A stretch of DNA of 64,000 nucleotides from Bidens hawaiensis (Eukaryota; Streptophyta; Magnoliopsida; Asterales; Asteraceae). Made by a program: the position numbers and the translations under genes. Positions within the stretch are counted from its first letter, which is position 1. The number at the start of each line of letters is the position of its first letter. The stretch lies in assembly GCA_021521415.1 (NCBI GenBank), contig JAIQDT010002057.1, positions 1 to 64,000 of the forward strand, written 5' to 3'. This document shows, piece by piece, positions 10,032 to 22,575 of the stretch. Below the pieces are notes generated by a model. The model was not told the DNA's origin and did no database searches. It saw only the letters and a list, made by a program, of their open reading frames with translations.

Positions 10032-11290
10032 CCGTGGCGGACACAGGAATTTTTTTCACATAGGTCAGGAGTTTTTGAAGGGTGGTTGTCTATGATTATA
10101 TATTAACTTTTTTCGATTCATGTGTTCGGATCAGGTCACATAATAAAAAATCAAACTTAAATTATACATACATAACAATATTACGTCAATGCGAGACACA
10201 CCAAAAACAATCCAAGGCGTAAAAGTGCACCCATTGCATATGCGTTAAGATATAAATAAGCTTCATATATGATAATACATAAAAATAACATGTATGTATA
10301 AAAAAAACTATTCTCATAAATAACCTATATGATTTAATAAACTATTTTTACTGTAGCTCTAGAGACTTTATATCATGTTAGTTTTTTTTTATATTTACCC
10401 TATGCTTTAATTTACAAAACTTTAATTGTTCTCAAACTAATGTTATCATCCCTTTATGCTTTAATTTACAAAACTTTAATTGTTCTCAAACTAATGTCAT
10501 CATCCCTTTATGCATGTCACTTGTTTCTTCTTTGTTTGCTCTCATTGCATCAACCACGAACTAGAAGCAACTACAACCACAAGCCATCAGTAGTGATGAA
10601 ACCAAAACTTTTTATGTAAATGGTCTGTATTGAATTTTATTTTTAAATTCGCAACACTCAAACTTAATGTTTGTTAATTTTTTTAATAATCACTACACCA
10701 AAAACACGAGAAGAAACTACTTTTAAGTTTTTTCGTAAAGGATTAGATAGCTAATACGAATATCTTTATTCGTAATATTTTTATAAAAAGCTATAATTAT
10801 ACTATAGAAAACGTTATTCGTATATTAAAAAAACGAAAACCTTATTAATAACCTAAACTAAAAAAATGATAAACAAATAAATTATAAAAAATCAAATGAA
10901 TGGAAAGTTATAATCCTATTTTAATAAGTTAAAACAAAAGGTATTTGGATAGAGTTTAACCAATAAAAAATAAATATGGGTATGTGGGCCACTAGGCTGT
11001 ACACATTTCAAAATAAAGGCCCAATAAACATGAAAGTCATCTTCTTCTTCATGTTTAATTAATTCTTAATGTTTACAGCCGCCTCCAATGAACAAAAAGC
11101 TCCCGATTATCCAGTTTCACTATTTATTTATTAATATTTTTTGCTTCTTCTTTTTTCGTCAGTGTTTCACAGGGGTCGAGCTGAAATTTTACAGGGGTCG
11201 GGTCCTGATTTTATCGTATATATAACACTATCTACGTATTTTTCACATGGGTCGGTCGACCTCTTTGGCTAAGCCATGGGTCCGCCCCTG
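10032..11290. mobile_element. Non-autonomous hAT-type DNA transposon
   Basis: Flanked by a perfect 8-bp duplication AATAGAAT (10024-10031 and 11291-11298), as expected for hAT. Ends are imperfect inverted repeats: CCGTGGCGGACACAGG on the left against CAGGGGCGGACCCATGG read from the right end. Inside (1259 bp) there is no transposase, only AT-rich sequence, a 54-bp tandem duplication and a CACTACACC word. It interrupts the gypsy protease: removing the element and one duplication copy leaves the frame continuous, which independently confirms the boundaries. Confidence 0.88.
10404..10511. repeat. 54-bp tandem duplication
   Basis: GCTTTAATTTACAAAACTTT.. to CATCCCTTTAT is repeated once with a single T/C difference, inside the hAT-type element. 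Confidence 0.85.
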
Positions 11291-12064
11291 AATAGAATAT
11301 GCTTCATTTAATTTTCTAGAATCCACATCAATACGTTGTCTAAAGGTACTTGAAATAAAACTTTTGCTAGCACTAGTATCAAATAATACATAAGTGTAAC
11401 AGTTATTTAAAAGGAATGTACCCATGACAACATCTTGTTCCTTGCAAGCTTCCTCTTTGGTCATCACAAAAGCTCTAGCCCTTTCTTGCCTTGGTGCATT
11501 CTTTGCATTGCCTTTGATCCTTGGGCAATCATATCTCATGTGGTTTGGACTTCCACATTCATAACACTTGTTTTGCCTCTCACGATTTTCCCTACGACTC
11601 TTCCCGTCCTTGTTACAATTTGAACAATAAAATGGCCTGCATGCACACGTATGAATATGATGAAGCTTGCACTTGCTACAGTAAGGGTTTGAACCCTCAT
11701 ACTATCTTCTTTCCTTGACTTCAGTTCCATAGTTCTTGACAATACCTTGATCTAGCTTTTTGTTGGGAGTGAATGAAACATTCTTATTAAACTTAGGGTT
11801 ATTCCCTTATCTCTTTTCACCAACACCCACTACCTTAAAATCTCCACATCTTACAGCTTCATCAGTCATAACACCAGCCAATTTCGTCGCTTCACGGAAG
11901 GTCTTTGGCTTTGTGGATTTGACTGATCCTCTAACTAGTGATGATACTCCCCATATGTATCTGCTAATCCTTTTCTCCTCGGGTGTAAAAAAGTGAGGCA
12001 CTAATTCACTTAGTTCATTAAACCGATTGGTGTAGCCCAAATGACTGGCTCCTTTCATCTCCAA
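11291..12064 (-). pseudogene. Gypsy gag and protease N-terminus relic
   Basis: From 12064 on the - strand: gag capsid sequence (YTNRFNELSELVPHFFTPEEKRISRYIWG), then, in a shifted frame, a zinc knuckle CYECGSPNHMRYDC (near 11570-11525), a linker and the protease start (YVLFDTSASKSFIS near 11390). The usual DTGA active site reads DTSA here. Gag is truncated at its N-terminal side near 12064, where unrelated sequence begins. A frameshift lies between 11740 and 11800. Continues into 10031 across the hAT-type insertion. Confidence 0.85.
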
Positions 12065-12639
12065 ACTCCAAAATTCAGACCAGTTTCTAAGTATGGAAAA
12101 TTGTAACCTATAAAACTGGTTAGGTTACTACGTGGCATGGTTAATCGGCTTGAGTAAAAAACTAAACTTTTATTAAAATTTAAACATATACCAAACAAAT
12201 AAGAATAACTAAATATACTAGTGTTTTTATGATCTTTTATAACCATCATTAGAATATTTTAAGATAGGAAAACTTTTGAGCGGTTTTTGCATTTCTTACT
12301 TTTATTTTATTTATTTATTATTATTATTATTATTATTGTGTCTTTAAGAGTTCGGAAAGTGGTTTAATTAACCCAATATACCTAATACCTATTTTGAAAG
12401 GAGTAAAATGCACACCCCCTAATATATATATGAGTGTGGTTATTAATACCTAACGTTGATTTTTTTTTTTTAATTTTCAACGTTAAAAACCGGTTAACCA
12501 TTCTCAAAAACCGGTTTTTGTCAACCGGTTGAGCATCCAATATCTGAACTGGTGGATTGAATCGGTTTTCCTTGTATCGGTTAATAACTATTAACCGGTT
12601 CCGGTTCGAAAACCCGTTGTTTTCTTTTGCCTGCCCCAG
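12065..12639. other. Intergenic region upstream of the PPR gene
   Basis: AT-rich, with an ATT repeat (about 12310-12336), T-runs and several AACCGGTT words (12490-12605). No gene seen; the last 300 bases probably serve as PPR promoter. Confidence 0.5.
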
Positions 12640-12647
12640 TATTTAAA
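12640..12647 (+). promoter_or_regulatory. Possible TATA box of the PPR gene
   Basis: TATTTAAA 48 bases before the start codon; a short leader is implied. Weak by itself. Confidence 0.35.
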
Positions 12648-12694
12648 GAGTTGGAAAAGCCCAAACCCAAATGGAGTAAAAGTGGAATCTATCT

Positions 12695-15600
12695 ATGCTC
12701 CGCCTTGCTCGACGATCACTCTCCGCCGTCCGTTATTTCTCGGCGGCTGCTGTCGCCGAGGCTTGGAAACATCCACCACGACATCCAGGTGGCGGTGTCG
12801 GACGAGACACCTTAGGTCGACGACTGCTAAGCCTGGTCTACACAAAACGCAGCGCCGTTATCGCCATAAGGAAATGGAAGGAAGAAGGACATGTGGTTCG
12901 TAAGTATGAGCTTAATCGCATCGTTCGAGAGCTTCGAAGGCTTAAACGTTACAAGCATGCACTCGAGGTACTCGTTTTTTCACTTCAATTGTCAGCAATG
13001 CTGTAGAACTCTAGTTTTTAGCCCTACCTGAATGTCGAACCCGACCCGAATAATTAGAGAATGCCAAAAAACCGAAACTCAAATAACCCGAACCTGATCA
13101 ACCTGAACCGTAAATGGGTCATTTTTTCTCAACAAAAAACCTCAACAACCCGAAACCCGAACATTTATGGATATATTTTGGTTTGGAGTCTTTGGTGTTT
13201 GAAATATTATGTTTTAGAGTTAGTTTTGTTACTTTTAAACATTATTATATCATATTATGTTATCATATGATGTTTGAATTTTTAGGATATCTATTTAGTA
13301 GCATGATGATATTTTGTGAATAAAATTATTATTATTTTTTTAATTTTATTATTAAACCCGAAAACTGAACAACCTGACCCAAATTAACCCGAACCCTCCC
13401 GGCCAACCCGAATTTATATGGGTTGGTTATCGGGTCATTTTTTCCTTGCAAAAAAACTGAACAGCCCGTCCTGAAAAACCAGAAACCCAAAACTTTAACC
13501 CGAAGAGCATCCCTGGCACTAGTCGGTGGTGGGGTAGGGACTAGCAATTAATTGAATTGGATTTTTATTTATTTTTTCAAATAATACATATATATACCAA
13601 ATTTTATATATAAAGTTTTCAATGTTGACCGGTTTTGACCAAATCGTGATTATCGGCTACTAGTTGGTTGGGGTACCGACTAGCGATTAGACTGTCTAAT
13701 TAATCGGCGCCTAGGGACCATTTTTACAACCATGATTCTGAGCATTATTTATACAACTAGACATTAGTCCTGACTTTTAAAATCTGTAGTTAGTTGCTAA
13801 GAAATATTATTGTGAGTTATGAAGACTGTTTGATGATAGAGTTCTCATAACACACGCACATAAACATAGTGAACTGAAATGGCTTATAGGGTTCTATTAA
13901 CACAGGCATATAAAAAAGTTGTGCCAAAATGAACAAGTTCGGCAAAGGTAGTGTGCCCCTATAGGATGTAGGTTGGGTTGAGGCTCGACTAGAGTTGTGC
14001 ATGGGTCAGTATTGGCTTTAAACTGGAATTTAGCTTTTGGTTTTATGCATGGGTTTGGTTCGGTTCGGTTATGGTTAGGTTTTCGGTTTTACATTTTGCC
14101 TTGAAATGTTTGGGCCTGCAATAAATTTGGCTTAGAATAATGAATTTGAGTCTAAAATTTTTGTTAACCAACTTGGGTTTGAAACTTTGGTCCAAAATAC
14201 TGAATTTGAGGCATAAGTTCAATGACAAACGTTTAAAAAAGTTTGATTCAGTTCGGTTCACTTGGTTTTGGAACGAGGTATAACCAAACCAAACTGTAAA
14301 ATAAACTGTTGGTTCTTAGCTTGGGTCAGTTATTTTGGTTTGGTTTTGTCAGTTATTAGGTTTTGGTTTGGTTAATCTGTTTATTGCTAACCTCTACTTT
14401 TGACATTTCTTAATTATCGGGTATTCTAAGCTCATATACTTAAACACCTCTAACGATAATTCTAAGGGCAATTTCATGATTTCATCTATAACCATCTAAA
14501 CTTTCAAAATAAAATATATCCCAAATTGTGCTTGAAAACTTGTGTTTTGAGCAAATATGTAATTATGCTTTTTAGCATGTACATGTGGCAAAATGGGTGG
14601 TTTGGTAACGGGTCAAAGCACGTAACAGTATTAGGTTTCTCAGTGGGTTAAAACTTGAAATTGTTCTGGTTGACCTCTGGACTCTGTTAATTTTGCATTT
14701 CTTATCTAATAACTATTTTGTATTGTGAGCTCAAATAATAAACACAGGCTAACAATAATTTATAATTCTGAAGGTTTGCGAATGGATGACATTACAACAA
14801 GATATTAAACTTCAAGAAGGAGATTACGCGGTCCACTTAGACCTAATTGCTAAAATACGCGGTATAAACAGTGCAGAAAAATTTTTTGAAGATCTACCAA
14901 AGAAGTTGAAAGGCCAACCAACATGCACATCACTTTTACACATTTATGTCCAGCATAAACTCTCTTCAAAAGCCGAATCATTAATGCAAAAAATGTCTGA
15001 ATGCGGTTTCCTAAAATGCCCTCTTCCATTCAACCACATGATGTCACTACATATCTCAAACGGGCAAGTCAAGAAGGTTCTGGAAACCCTACACGAGTTA
15101 AAGAAACACACTTCACCTGATATTGTGACTTACAATTTATGGTTAACCGCATGTAACTCACAAGGCGACATCATCAACGCTGAGAAGGTCTTTATCGAGC
15201 TTAAAAACAAAAGGTTGAGTCCCGATTGGGTAACGTTTAGTCTTTTAACAAGCGTTTATATTAAGAATTCACGATTTGAAGACGCGTTATTGAGCGTTAA
15301 GGAAATGGAGAAACGGGTTTTTAAAAAAAACCGTGCTGCTTATTCTTCGATTATTAGTCTTTACACTAGTCTCGGGTTAAAGGAAGATGTTAAACGCGTT
15401 TGGAAGAAAATGAAATCAAGCTTTCGGAAGCTAAATGATTTAGAATATAATTGTATGATTTCTTCGTTAGTTAAACTTAACGAGGTTAAAGAAGCTGAAC
15501 TTATATACACCGAGTGGGAATCCGTTTCTGTAACAGGCGATGTGCGGGTCCCGAATTTGATACTCGCGGCGTACATTAACAAAAACAATATCAAAATGGC

Positions 15601-16009
15601 GGAAATGTTTTTTGAAAAACGGGTTCTTGGGAAAGGAATCGTTCCGAGTTACACTTCATGGGAGCTATTTACATACGGTTATTTGTATGAAAAACGAATG
15701 GATAAAGTTTTGGAGTGTTTTAAGAAAGCTATCGGGTTGGTTAAGAAGTGGGAGCCGAATTTGAAAATCGTTCGAGAAGTGTATAAATTGCTTGAAGAGT
15801 ATGGTAATGTCGAGGGGGCGGAGGAAGTTTTAGCGACGATTCGTGACGCGGGTTTTGTGAGTACGGAATTATATAATTTGGTTCTTAAAGTTTATGTTAA
15901 GGCTGGTAAGATGCCGTTAATTGTTGGTGAGAGGATGAAGAAGGATGGAGTGTTGATGAATGATGAGACATGGCAGCTTATTAAGGTTACAAGTAATATG
16001 TGTGTCTGA
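12695..16009 (+). CDS. P-class pentatricopeptide repeat protein, predicted mitochondrial; join(12695..12967,14774..16009)
   Basis: Two exons give 502 residues. Exon 1 encodes an Arg-rich, acid-poor N-terminus (MLRLARRSLSAVRYFSAAA), typical of a mitochondrial presequence, then GRRLLSLVYTKRSAV and KYELNRIVRELRRLKRYKHALE. The donor GAG|GTACTC and acceptor CTGAAG|GTTTGC keep the frame and join ALE to VCEWM, as in this family. Exon 2 carries tandem 35-residue helical repeats, for example SPDIVTYNLWLTACNSQGD (about residue 205) and SPDWVTFSLLTSVYIKN. P-class proteins bind organelle RNA and act in its stability, splicing or translation. From memory it resembles Arabidopsis At4g02820-like mitochondrial proteins; no target is inferable. 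The frame is intact with no DYW or E domain. It is the best-preserved host gene here. Confidence 0.9.
12968..14773 (+). other. Intron of the PPR gene (1806 bp)
   Basis: Starts GTACTC, ends CTGAAG. Contains two related stretches of AACCCGAACC-type repeats (about 13022-13165 and 13354-13516) and a GGTTTGGTTCGGTT-rich stretch (about 13990-14390), probably relics of mobile elements. No gene seen. Confidence 0.8.
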
Positions 16010-17081
16010 AGTTTCATCGTATCTTTAGCAGGAAATAAGATTGTTTTGTTTTAGAATGTGGGATGACTCGCAAACAAGAATATGCCTTGATTTGTCTTTA
16101 GAATTGTTGTATTTGTATGCATAGGTAGTATATACCATGATACGTTTGGTAAATATACTAATGAAACTTGAGAAACATAAATAGGAATTTTGACTTTTTT
16201 AAAAAGTATATATGAACTTAAAAAATGCATAATGATATAAATCAGGAGTAGGATCAAATAAAAAAGTGTTCTTTTATAAGAATGGTAGGAAATAATTAGG
16301 TAATGACACATGGAAATTAATAAATAAATAAAAAAGGATAATGTGGTACTTTGATAAAATCGATTGTTTGGAAACTCCTAAGTTCATGTAATGTTTATAC
16401 GATCAGTTACAGAGGCAATATGAATCCCTTCTTCATTCATTCGTAGGTTAATACCTGCCATAGTTCATCATCGATCGATCTTCAAACATTTTGATTCTTG
16501 CGATGCACGAGCAGATTATACTCGGTAGTTTTGTATTAGTATTTGTCGATTAAACAACTGATGTTGATCTATTTGCGTGTTCGATTAATCTTTAGGGTTT
16601 TAACTTTCATCAGCAGCTTATGTGGTTTCCCTAGTGTCATTTATCTTTTTGCATGTTTATCTTTTTCTTGATTTCTTTTATACACTGCAAACACATGTTC
16701 AGAAAACAACAAACGACATGTTAATGATTTTGAAAACATCAAACAGATAGACAAACACACAAGGATTTGATAGCCATTTATCCTTTGCATTTTCCCCATT
16801 CGAAATTTTTGTGTAAATAGTGTTGTGTTGGTTAATTGGGTTCACTTTCATTTCCTATAATGTTGTCTTGGTTTATTTAAATTCCAATTGGTTATTTACC
16901 TTAAGTGTTGGTTTAGTGTTTGGATTAGTTTTATATATGTGGGTTTTTTCTAAATGAATTGAAATTTGTTGGTTTTTGATTTATCGATTTAGTAAGATTA
17001 ATTGTTGACTTATTATATGTGCTAGCGTAGTTAACAATATATACTTAGTTTTGGTTTGTTCCTATATATATAATTAGTGTT
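16010..17081. other. Downstream flank of the PPR gene
   Basis: AT-rich, presumably PPR 3' UTR and terminator followed by intergenic DNA. No clear poly(A) signal, RNA gene or second coding region seen. Confidence 0.4.
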
Positions 17082-17530
17082 CTATCAGGCGAGTTGCGTC
17101 GGGGCAGATTGGTAAAACCTAAGCATTGTCAGTCCCGATGTTGAGGCGGTAAGTCAATGCCAATTCGGTCGGTTTCGGTTACATGCGTTACTGTACTGAA
17201 ACTAAAACCAAAAATAAAACAAAAAAAAAATTATAAAAATTGGGATAGACCAATAGGGCGACGTTGGTCGATAAGACTCGAGCGTTGGTAAAACCCGACC
17301 GTTTTCGATCCCTGACATAGAGGCGGTTGGTGGCTCCTACCGTGTTCTTTACGATACCGAAACTAAAAAAATCAATATCCGGTCGGTTTTCTTTACGTTT
17401 GTTATGGTACTAGAACTAAAACAAAACGTAGTGAGTTTACGCAGATTCTTTCGGTTTCCGTCAGTTCGTTACGATACCGTGGTAAAGCAAAGTGTTAAAA
17501 CAAAATAATCGTCAAATTAAGATATAAAAA
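17082..17530. repeat. Degenerate repeats of the GGTAAAACCCGAGCG / GATACCGAAACTAAAA type
   Basis: Three to four diverged partial copies of the unit seen more clearly at 17531-18133: GGTAAAACC, GGTCCC, GAATTCGGTCGG and GTTACG..GTACTGAAACTAAAAC words in the same order. Confidence 0.65.
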
Positions 17531-18133
17531 AGAAAATATTTAAACGGCGTTTATTCGGCCAGCAAAAAATGGGTGTTGGCAGCGTTGTCGGTCCCCGATG
17601 TAAGGTGTTGGAGCACTGTATAGACGTGAATTCGATCAGGTTCAATTACGTTTTCATGGTACCAAAACTAAAACAAAAGGGTCTGTAAAACTCGGTCGTT
17701 GGTAAAACCCGAGCGTTGATGGTCCCGAACGTTGCGATAGTGGGTCAGTAAAACCTGGGCGTCAATAAAACCGAGCGTCGTCGGTCCCCATAGTTGGGGC
17801 ACTAAGACAAAGCGAATTCGGTCGATAGTTACGTTTGTGACGGTACTGAAGCTAAAACAAATAAAACAAAAAAAAAAAAGAAAATATTTAAACGGCGTTT
17901 ATTCGGTCAGTAAAACATGGGTGCTGCAAAACTCGAGCGTTGTCGGTCCCCGGTGTTGGAGCATTGCGTAGACGTGAATTCGGTGAGGTTTAATTACATT
18001 ATGTTGGTACCGAAACTAAAACATAAGGGTCGGTAAAACCCTGTCGTTGTTAAAACCTGAGCGTTGATGGTACCGAATGTTGCGATGGCGGGTCAGTTGA
18101 ACCTGGGCGTCGGTAAAATCGAGCGTTGTCGGT
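17531..18133. repeat. Tandem repeat, about 347-bp period, continues at 21364
   Basis: Copy 1 runs about 17531-17877, copy 2 from about 17881 to 18133 and, beyond the solo LTR, 21364-21450. Each copy starts ATTTAAACGGCGTTTATTCGG and holds two GGTAAAACC..GGTCCC subunits. No coding potential. Confidence 0.75.
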
Positions 18134-21100
18134 TGTGACAACCGGTATTTTCAGGTCAATATCCGTACATCTTAATAATAAAAAAATCATTATTATTTAT
18201 CGTAGGAATTTTAACACGTGTACATGATTATTCATCATTTAGTGATAAATAAACACCTTGTATGTATGTTCACATACATTAGGTGATTATAGGAATTACT
18301 GCATCGCACGTACAAATATCGGTCACACATGAAAGTTGGTGATACTATACTTTGGGTACTAAAATATTATTATATATTTTATATGTATTTAACTAACGAT
18401 TCCGAATCGTGTCCGAAACGTAACGGGTACTTATAATTTGGTAAAAGAACTCATGTCAACAAGTCCATGACATGACCAAATATAAGAGTAAATTTAAGCT
18501 AATAATTAAAAATAACACCCAGCAAAAGTTTATATTAACTCAATTAAGAACACGTCTAACAAACTCAAAAGAAACGTTAAGGGTGCTGGGTGGGTACAAA
18601 CAAAACACATGTATCCAAAATTTCATAAAAGAATGTAATATGAGCAACAATTTAAAAAGTGGAATGGTGCCAACATCTGCTTAACAATCCTGATTGACTT
18701 AAAGGCCAACAAAATAATTAATATAATAAAGCTAAAAGTCTAGTAAGAGACTAGACCAAAAAGTGCAGGCAAGACCAAACAGTCAAACAAACAATCAGTA
18801 TAACATGTACATATTAAAAATTAAAACCTAGCTCTACTCTTCATCAAGAGATAACCCAAAACTTGTATATCCTCCACAATCTATCAAACTGAACTGGACT
18901 CCCTCCATGCATCTGCACCACTTTAGCTCTTGAATGGAAAGATGCTTTAAATAAATCTCCATCAAAATAATGAATAAAGTGAGTCAACATAAAAGAAAAC
19001 TAGTTTTAACCCAACCTGTGACCTTTTGTCCTAATCCTTCCAAGCCACGTTAGACACATGACATGCATGCATATGCATGTACTTTGATATAATAAAATGC
19101 ACCTACATTGAAAGAGTTTTAGCACCAAAAGAGCTTAACACTATATAACCCTACATAAAGCATTTTTCCACGTTAGGAAGTTATATCAATTACGTAAAAT
19201 AACAGGTCAATGGTATAAAGCAATCTCAAGACACAACCCTACATGCTTCACTTTTATCTCCTTCCTTTCTTTCATGGGATCGGTTCACACACTCTCACAC
19301 TAAACACACTAATCTATGGCTTATATAAGGAGGCTTAATTACTTTGGATTACACCACCAAAAAGAAACTTCTTACATTAATCAAAACACTCTTGCATGCA
19401 CACCATTCTCTCTACTGGTTCCTAACCGATGGCCACCACCACCCTTAACCACCATCCTTAAGCCACCACTACCTTCATCATTCCCGGTTCCAACCCTAAA
19501 CCACCATACGCCATCGTAAATTTCGCCATAAACCACCACCGAAGCCCACTGCTATTTTCACAATATTCCGTCAACGTCACGCACACTAGTTTCGGGAAGG
19601 GTTAAGCACGTTTTAAGAGGGAGATTCAAGTTTTAGGACTTGGAGTCAAGTACTAGTGTTCGAACTCATCTTTGTTTCCTCACTAGAAATCTTCACCTAG
19701 CTTGTCTAGTGGTATGAATGCCATTCTAACCCTCTCTTTACACTAAAAATCTAGTTTAAGCTATATGTTAGTTCATCCAATCAAGAATTATAGAAAAGTT
19801 AGAAAATTACATTCTCGTTGAACTTACACTAACTAGTTAGTTGGAACTATAAAATAAGATAGAGATGATTTGTTATCTTGAAAACATATATTTTTTTTAC
19901 GAATATAAAAACTATGTATGAAAAATTAATAAAGGAATCGTAAAGATGATTAGTTTATAAAAACGTAATCTTTATAATAAAATATTATGTCCAAGATGGA
20001 TATTTATAACAAAATATGAAAGTTGAATTTATTAGTGAAAACACTTTTCTAAGAATATATGTACATATATTATAAATCCATATACGATATATTGAAGAGT
20101 ATACTTATTTATGTATTTTCAAACTTAGTCAATTAGTAGAGTTTTTTCAAAAACATATATAAGTAATATATATATTTTAATAATCACCTAATCATATTTT
20201 AAAAAAACCTTTATACATATACATGAAATTTTTGTCAAAAATAAATTTATAAGTTACACTTTTCTTTAAAATGAATATATAGAGTCATATGTATTTATTA
20301 ATATCAAGTCATAAAGATAAGTGTGAAAACATATATATATATATATAAATATTCACACACATATATGTTTATGAAACATGTTAAAATAAACTTAACGTAT
20401 CACCAACGAGTCGTGCTACGCCTAGATCTAGGTTCTTGGATGAACACATAATATAAACAGGCATAACTAATATGTCGTACCGACCTTAATAATGGCTCGT
20501 ACTTGTCTTAGGATGCACTTAGGTCGAATACCATCAAGATCCTTTGTCATCACTACTCGCCAACAGTGAGGTGAGTTTCGCGACCCCTTTTTACTGTTTT
20601 ACTATTTTCTGGGGTAAAACATACTTAATCTTTTAATGCGTAATAAATGATATTTATATAATCATGAGTAACTCGAGGCCCTTAGATCTTTGGATCAATG
20701 CATTCTATAATCATTAACTATGAGTTTAGCCGAGGAATATTTGGTAGTACTATCGGGATTGATCCCCCGCTCATGGTTAGTAGCTCTAACCAACGTGATA
20801 GTGGGTCTATATATTCTAACCTTATACCATGGGATTACGATGCCGGGCAAGCAACAACAGATTTAGGTTTGATTATAGGCTCATGTTTTATATATTAATT
20901 CGTACTCCTTGCAAGTTTACGAAGGATCATGCATTACATTATTTTTATACCTTACATGTTTTATATTCTTTATTTAAGATTTTAAGACAAACGTTTTAAC
21001 TTTTGGACACAAATTATTTAGATTGTGTCATTAAATCGTGAGCTCACCAAAATTATATATGTTGATGCTTTCAAGTATGTTTTTCAGGTCGCAAAGCAAG

Positions 21101-21358
21101 TAAGAAATATTGTGGGCACCAAGCATTGCATATCAAATCATCTATTTTGAAGGATTTTTGTCTATAACTTAAATTATTTTAAGTCATAGATATGAGAATC
21201 TTATAATTAAGCCATGTTTTAAAATACTTTCAAACATTTTATCTTGTAAAATTAATTAACTATTTGATGATCTATGAATGTGATGTTTGCTTTAATCAAT
21301 ACTGTGATTATCCATGATTCGTCGCACGCTCGCGCTTCTGCCGAGGCGGGGGGTGACA
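18134..21358 (+). mobile_element. Solo LTR (3.2 kb), Tekay-like gypsy, TSD TCGGT
   Basis: Begins TGTGACAACCGG, ends GGGGTGACA, and is flanked by a perfect 5-bp duplication TCGGT (18129-18133 and 21359-21363). The flanking tandem repeat resumes across it. Contains TATA-like TTATATAAGG (about 19320), the GGTGAGTTTCGCGACCCC segment (about 20571) and TTTTCAGGTCGCAAAG (about 21083), as in long Tekay-type LTRs. No internal coding region and no second LTR. The short open frames inside are not judged genes. Confidence 0.82.
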
Positions 21359-21363
21359 TCGGT

Positions 21364-21450
21364 CCCAGAGTTGGGGGCACTGAGACGAAGCGAATTCGGT
21401 CGGTTTTGGTTACGTTTGTGACGATATTGAAACTAAAACAAATAAAACAA
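21364..21450. repeat. Remainder of tandem-repeat copy 2
   Basis: GGCACTGAGACGAAGCGAATTCGG then GTTACGTTTGTGACG and AAACTAAAACAAATAAAAC match copy 1 at about 17795-17865. Confidence 0.75.
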
Positions 21451-21459
21451 AAAGGTTGG

Positions 21460-22390
21460 TAAAACATCTTAAGGTGTCGTAAATGTTATTTTTATCATAT
21501 TAAAAATCATCTTTATAGAAAATAAATGTGCTACAAAAGTTGTATCATTTCAACAATAATCTAATATTTGAACATGATACATAATATACATACTTTAACC
21601 GGTTTCTTGTTAAGCTATTTTTCTTAGGCTTGGTTATTTACACACCTATTCACACACTCACTATACGTTATAGTGACCTATGATAGACCTATACTACTCG
21701 TATACATGAAAAAGGGTAATGACTAACATGAATAGGGTGTAGGAATATAACATCCATTTCTTTTAATAAACATAAAACATAAAAGGCATCCACTAACTTT
21801 ACTTCAAAGCTCTAATCACTCACTCGAAAAGAATCCAACATTTAGAGTGAAATGATAGGCAGGCCGCAGGCACATGATGATTTGTTATCATGTTCAATCA
21901 TATCACACCCAAACAATAACCGTATATACCCACAAACTTGTCCACAATAGATTCCAACAGCCATCAAGATCAAGAACCTCTTTCAAGGTCATTTTGGGGA
22001 ACTCATATGAGCATGTTACAAAAGGAAAACCAGCTGGATAGATCCCTATTTCCATCGTTGTACCACCACAAGAAATTCACTTGAAAATCAGAAACAAGTT
22101 CACTCTCCGCTGGCCTATATCGCGCATTTAAATATTAAAAAAAAAACGCGAAGATATGCTTAGAATAAGCCAATTGATCAATCAATCAGCATCACAGGCA
22201 TCCACTTTTATCGTTGATGTGAAAAACAATTCAAGATACAAAAAGCTTCACACTTTGAATCGATTGAATTCCATTCATTCATGTGTTAGAATTTACTTTT
22301 ACTATAACAACTAACACCATGTAGATTGATGCAAAACAAATAATAAAATTGTAACTTTTATATAAAATCACAATCTGAAGACTAAAAAAG
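21460..22390. other. Intergenic region
   Basis: AT-rich; no gene, RNA or recognised element seen. Confidence 0.4.
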
Positions 22391-22410
22391 CATAAAAATT
22401 GTTACTTTTT

Positions 22411-22548
22411 ATCATCATCATCATCATCATCATCATCGTACTCAGTATATCCCACCAATAGCAAAGCTATGGTAGGGTCTGAGGAGGGTAAGATGTAGAC
22501 AGCCTTACCTCTACCCCATATATATAAAAAGTAACAATTTCCATAGGG
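22411..22548 (-). mobile_element. 5'-truncated TS-like SINE, - strand
   Basis: The (ATC)n tail (from 22411), then the reverse complement of the SINE 3' half (GTACTCAGTATATCCC to TTACCTCTACC). Flanked by a perfect 20-bp direct repeat TAAAAATTGTTACTTTTTAT (22393-22412 and 22549-22568), a long SINE-type duplication. The 5' junction holds an extra inverted copy of target sequence. Confidence 0.8.
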
Positions 22549-22572
22549 TAAAAATTGTTACTTTTTATATAT
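22520..22572 (-). other. Perfect 21-bp AT-rich hairpin right after the LTP-like stop codon
   Basis: 22520-22540 is the exact reverse complement of 22552-22572, with an 11-nt loop. On the - strand it starts 3 nt after the TAA of the LTP-like gene, so it heads that gene's 3' UTR. Confidence 0.85.
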
Positions 22573-22575
22573 AAC

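Noticed and set aside
10691..10704. CACTACACCAAAAA, the typical end of CACTA DNA transposons
   Set aside because: No inverted partner end or 3-bp duplication found; lies inside the hAT-type element.
13990..14400. Possible hAT MITE in the PPR intron (GTTGTGCATGGG start, AACCTCTA end)
   Set aside because: Ends share only a few bases and no 8-bp flanking duplication is visible.
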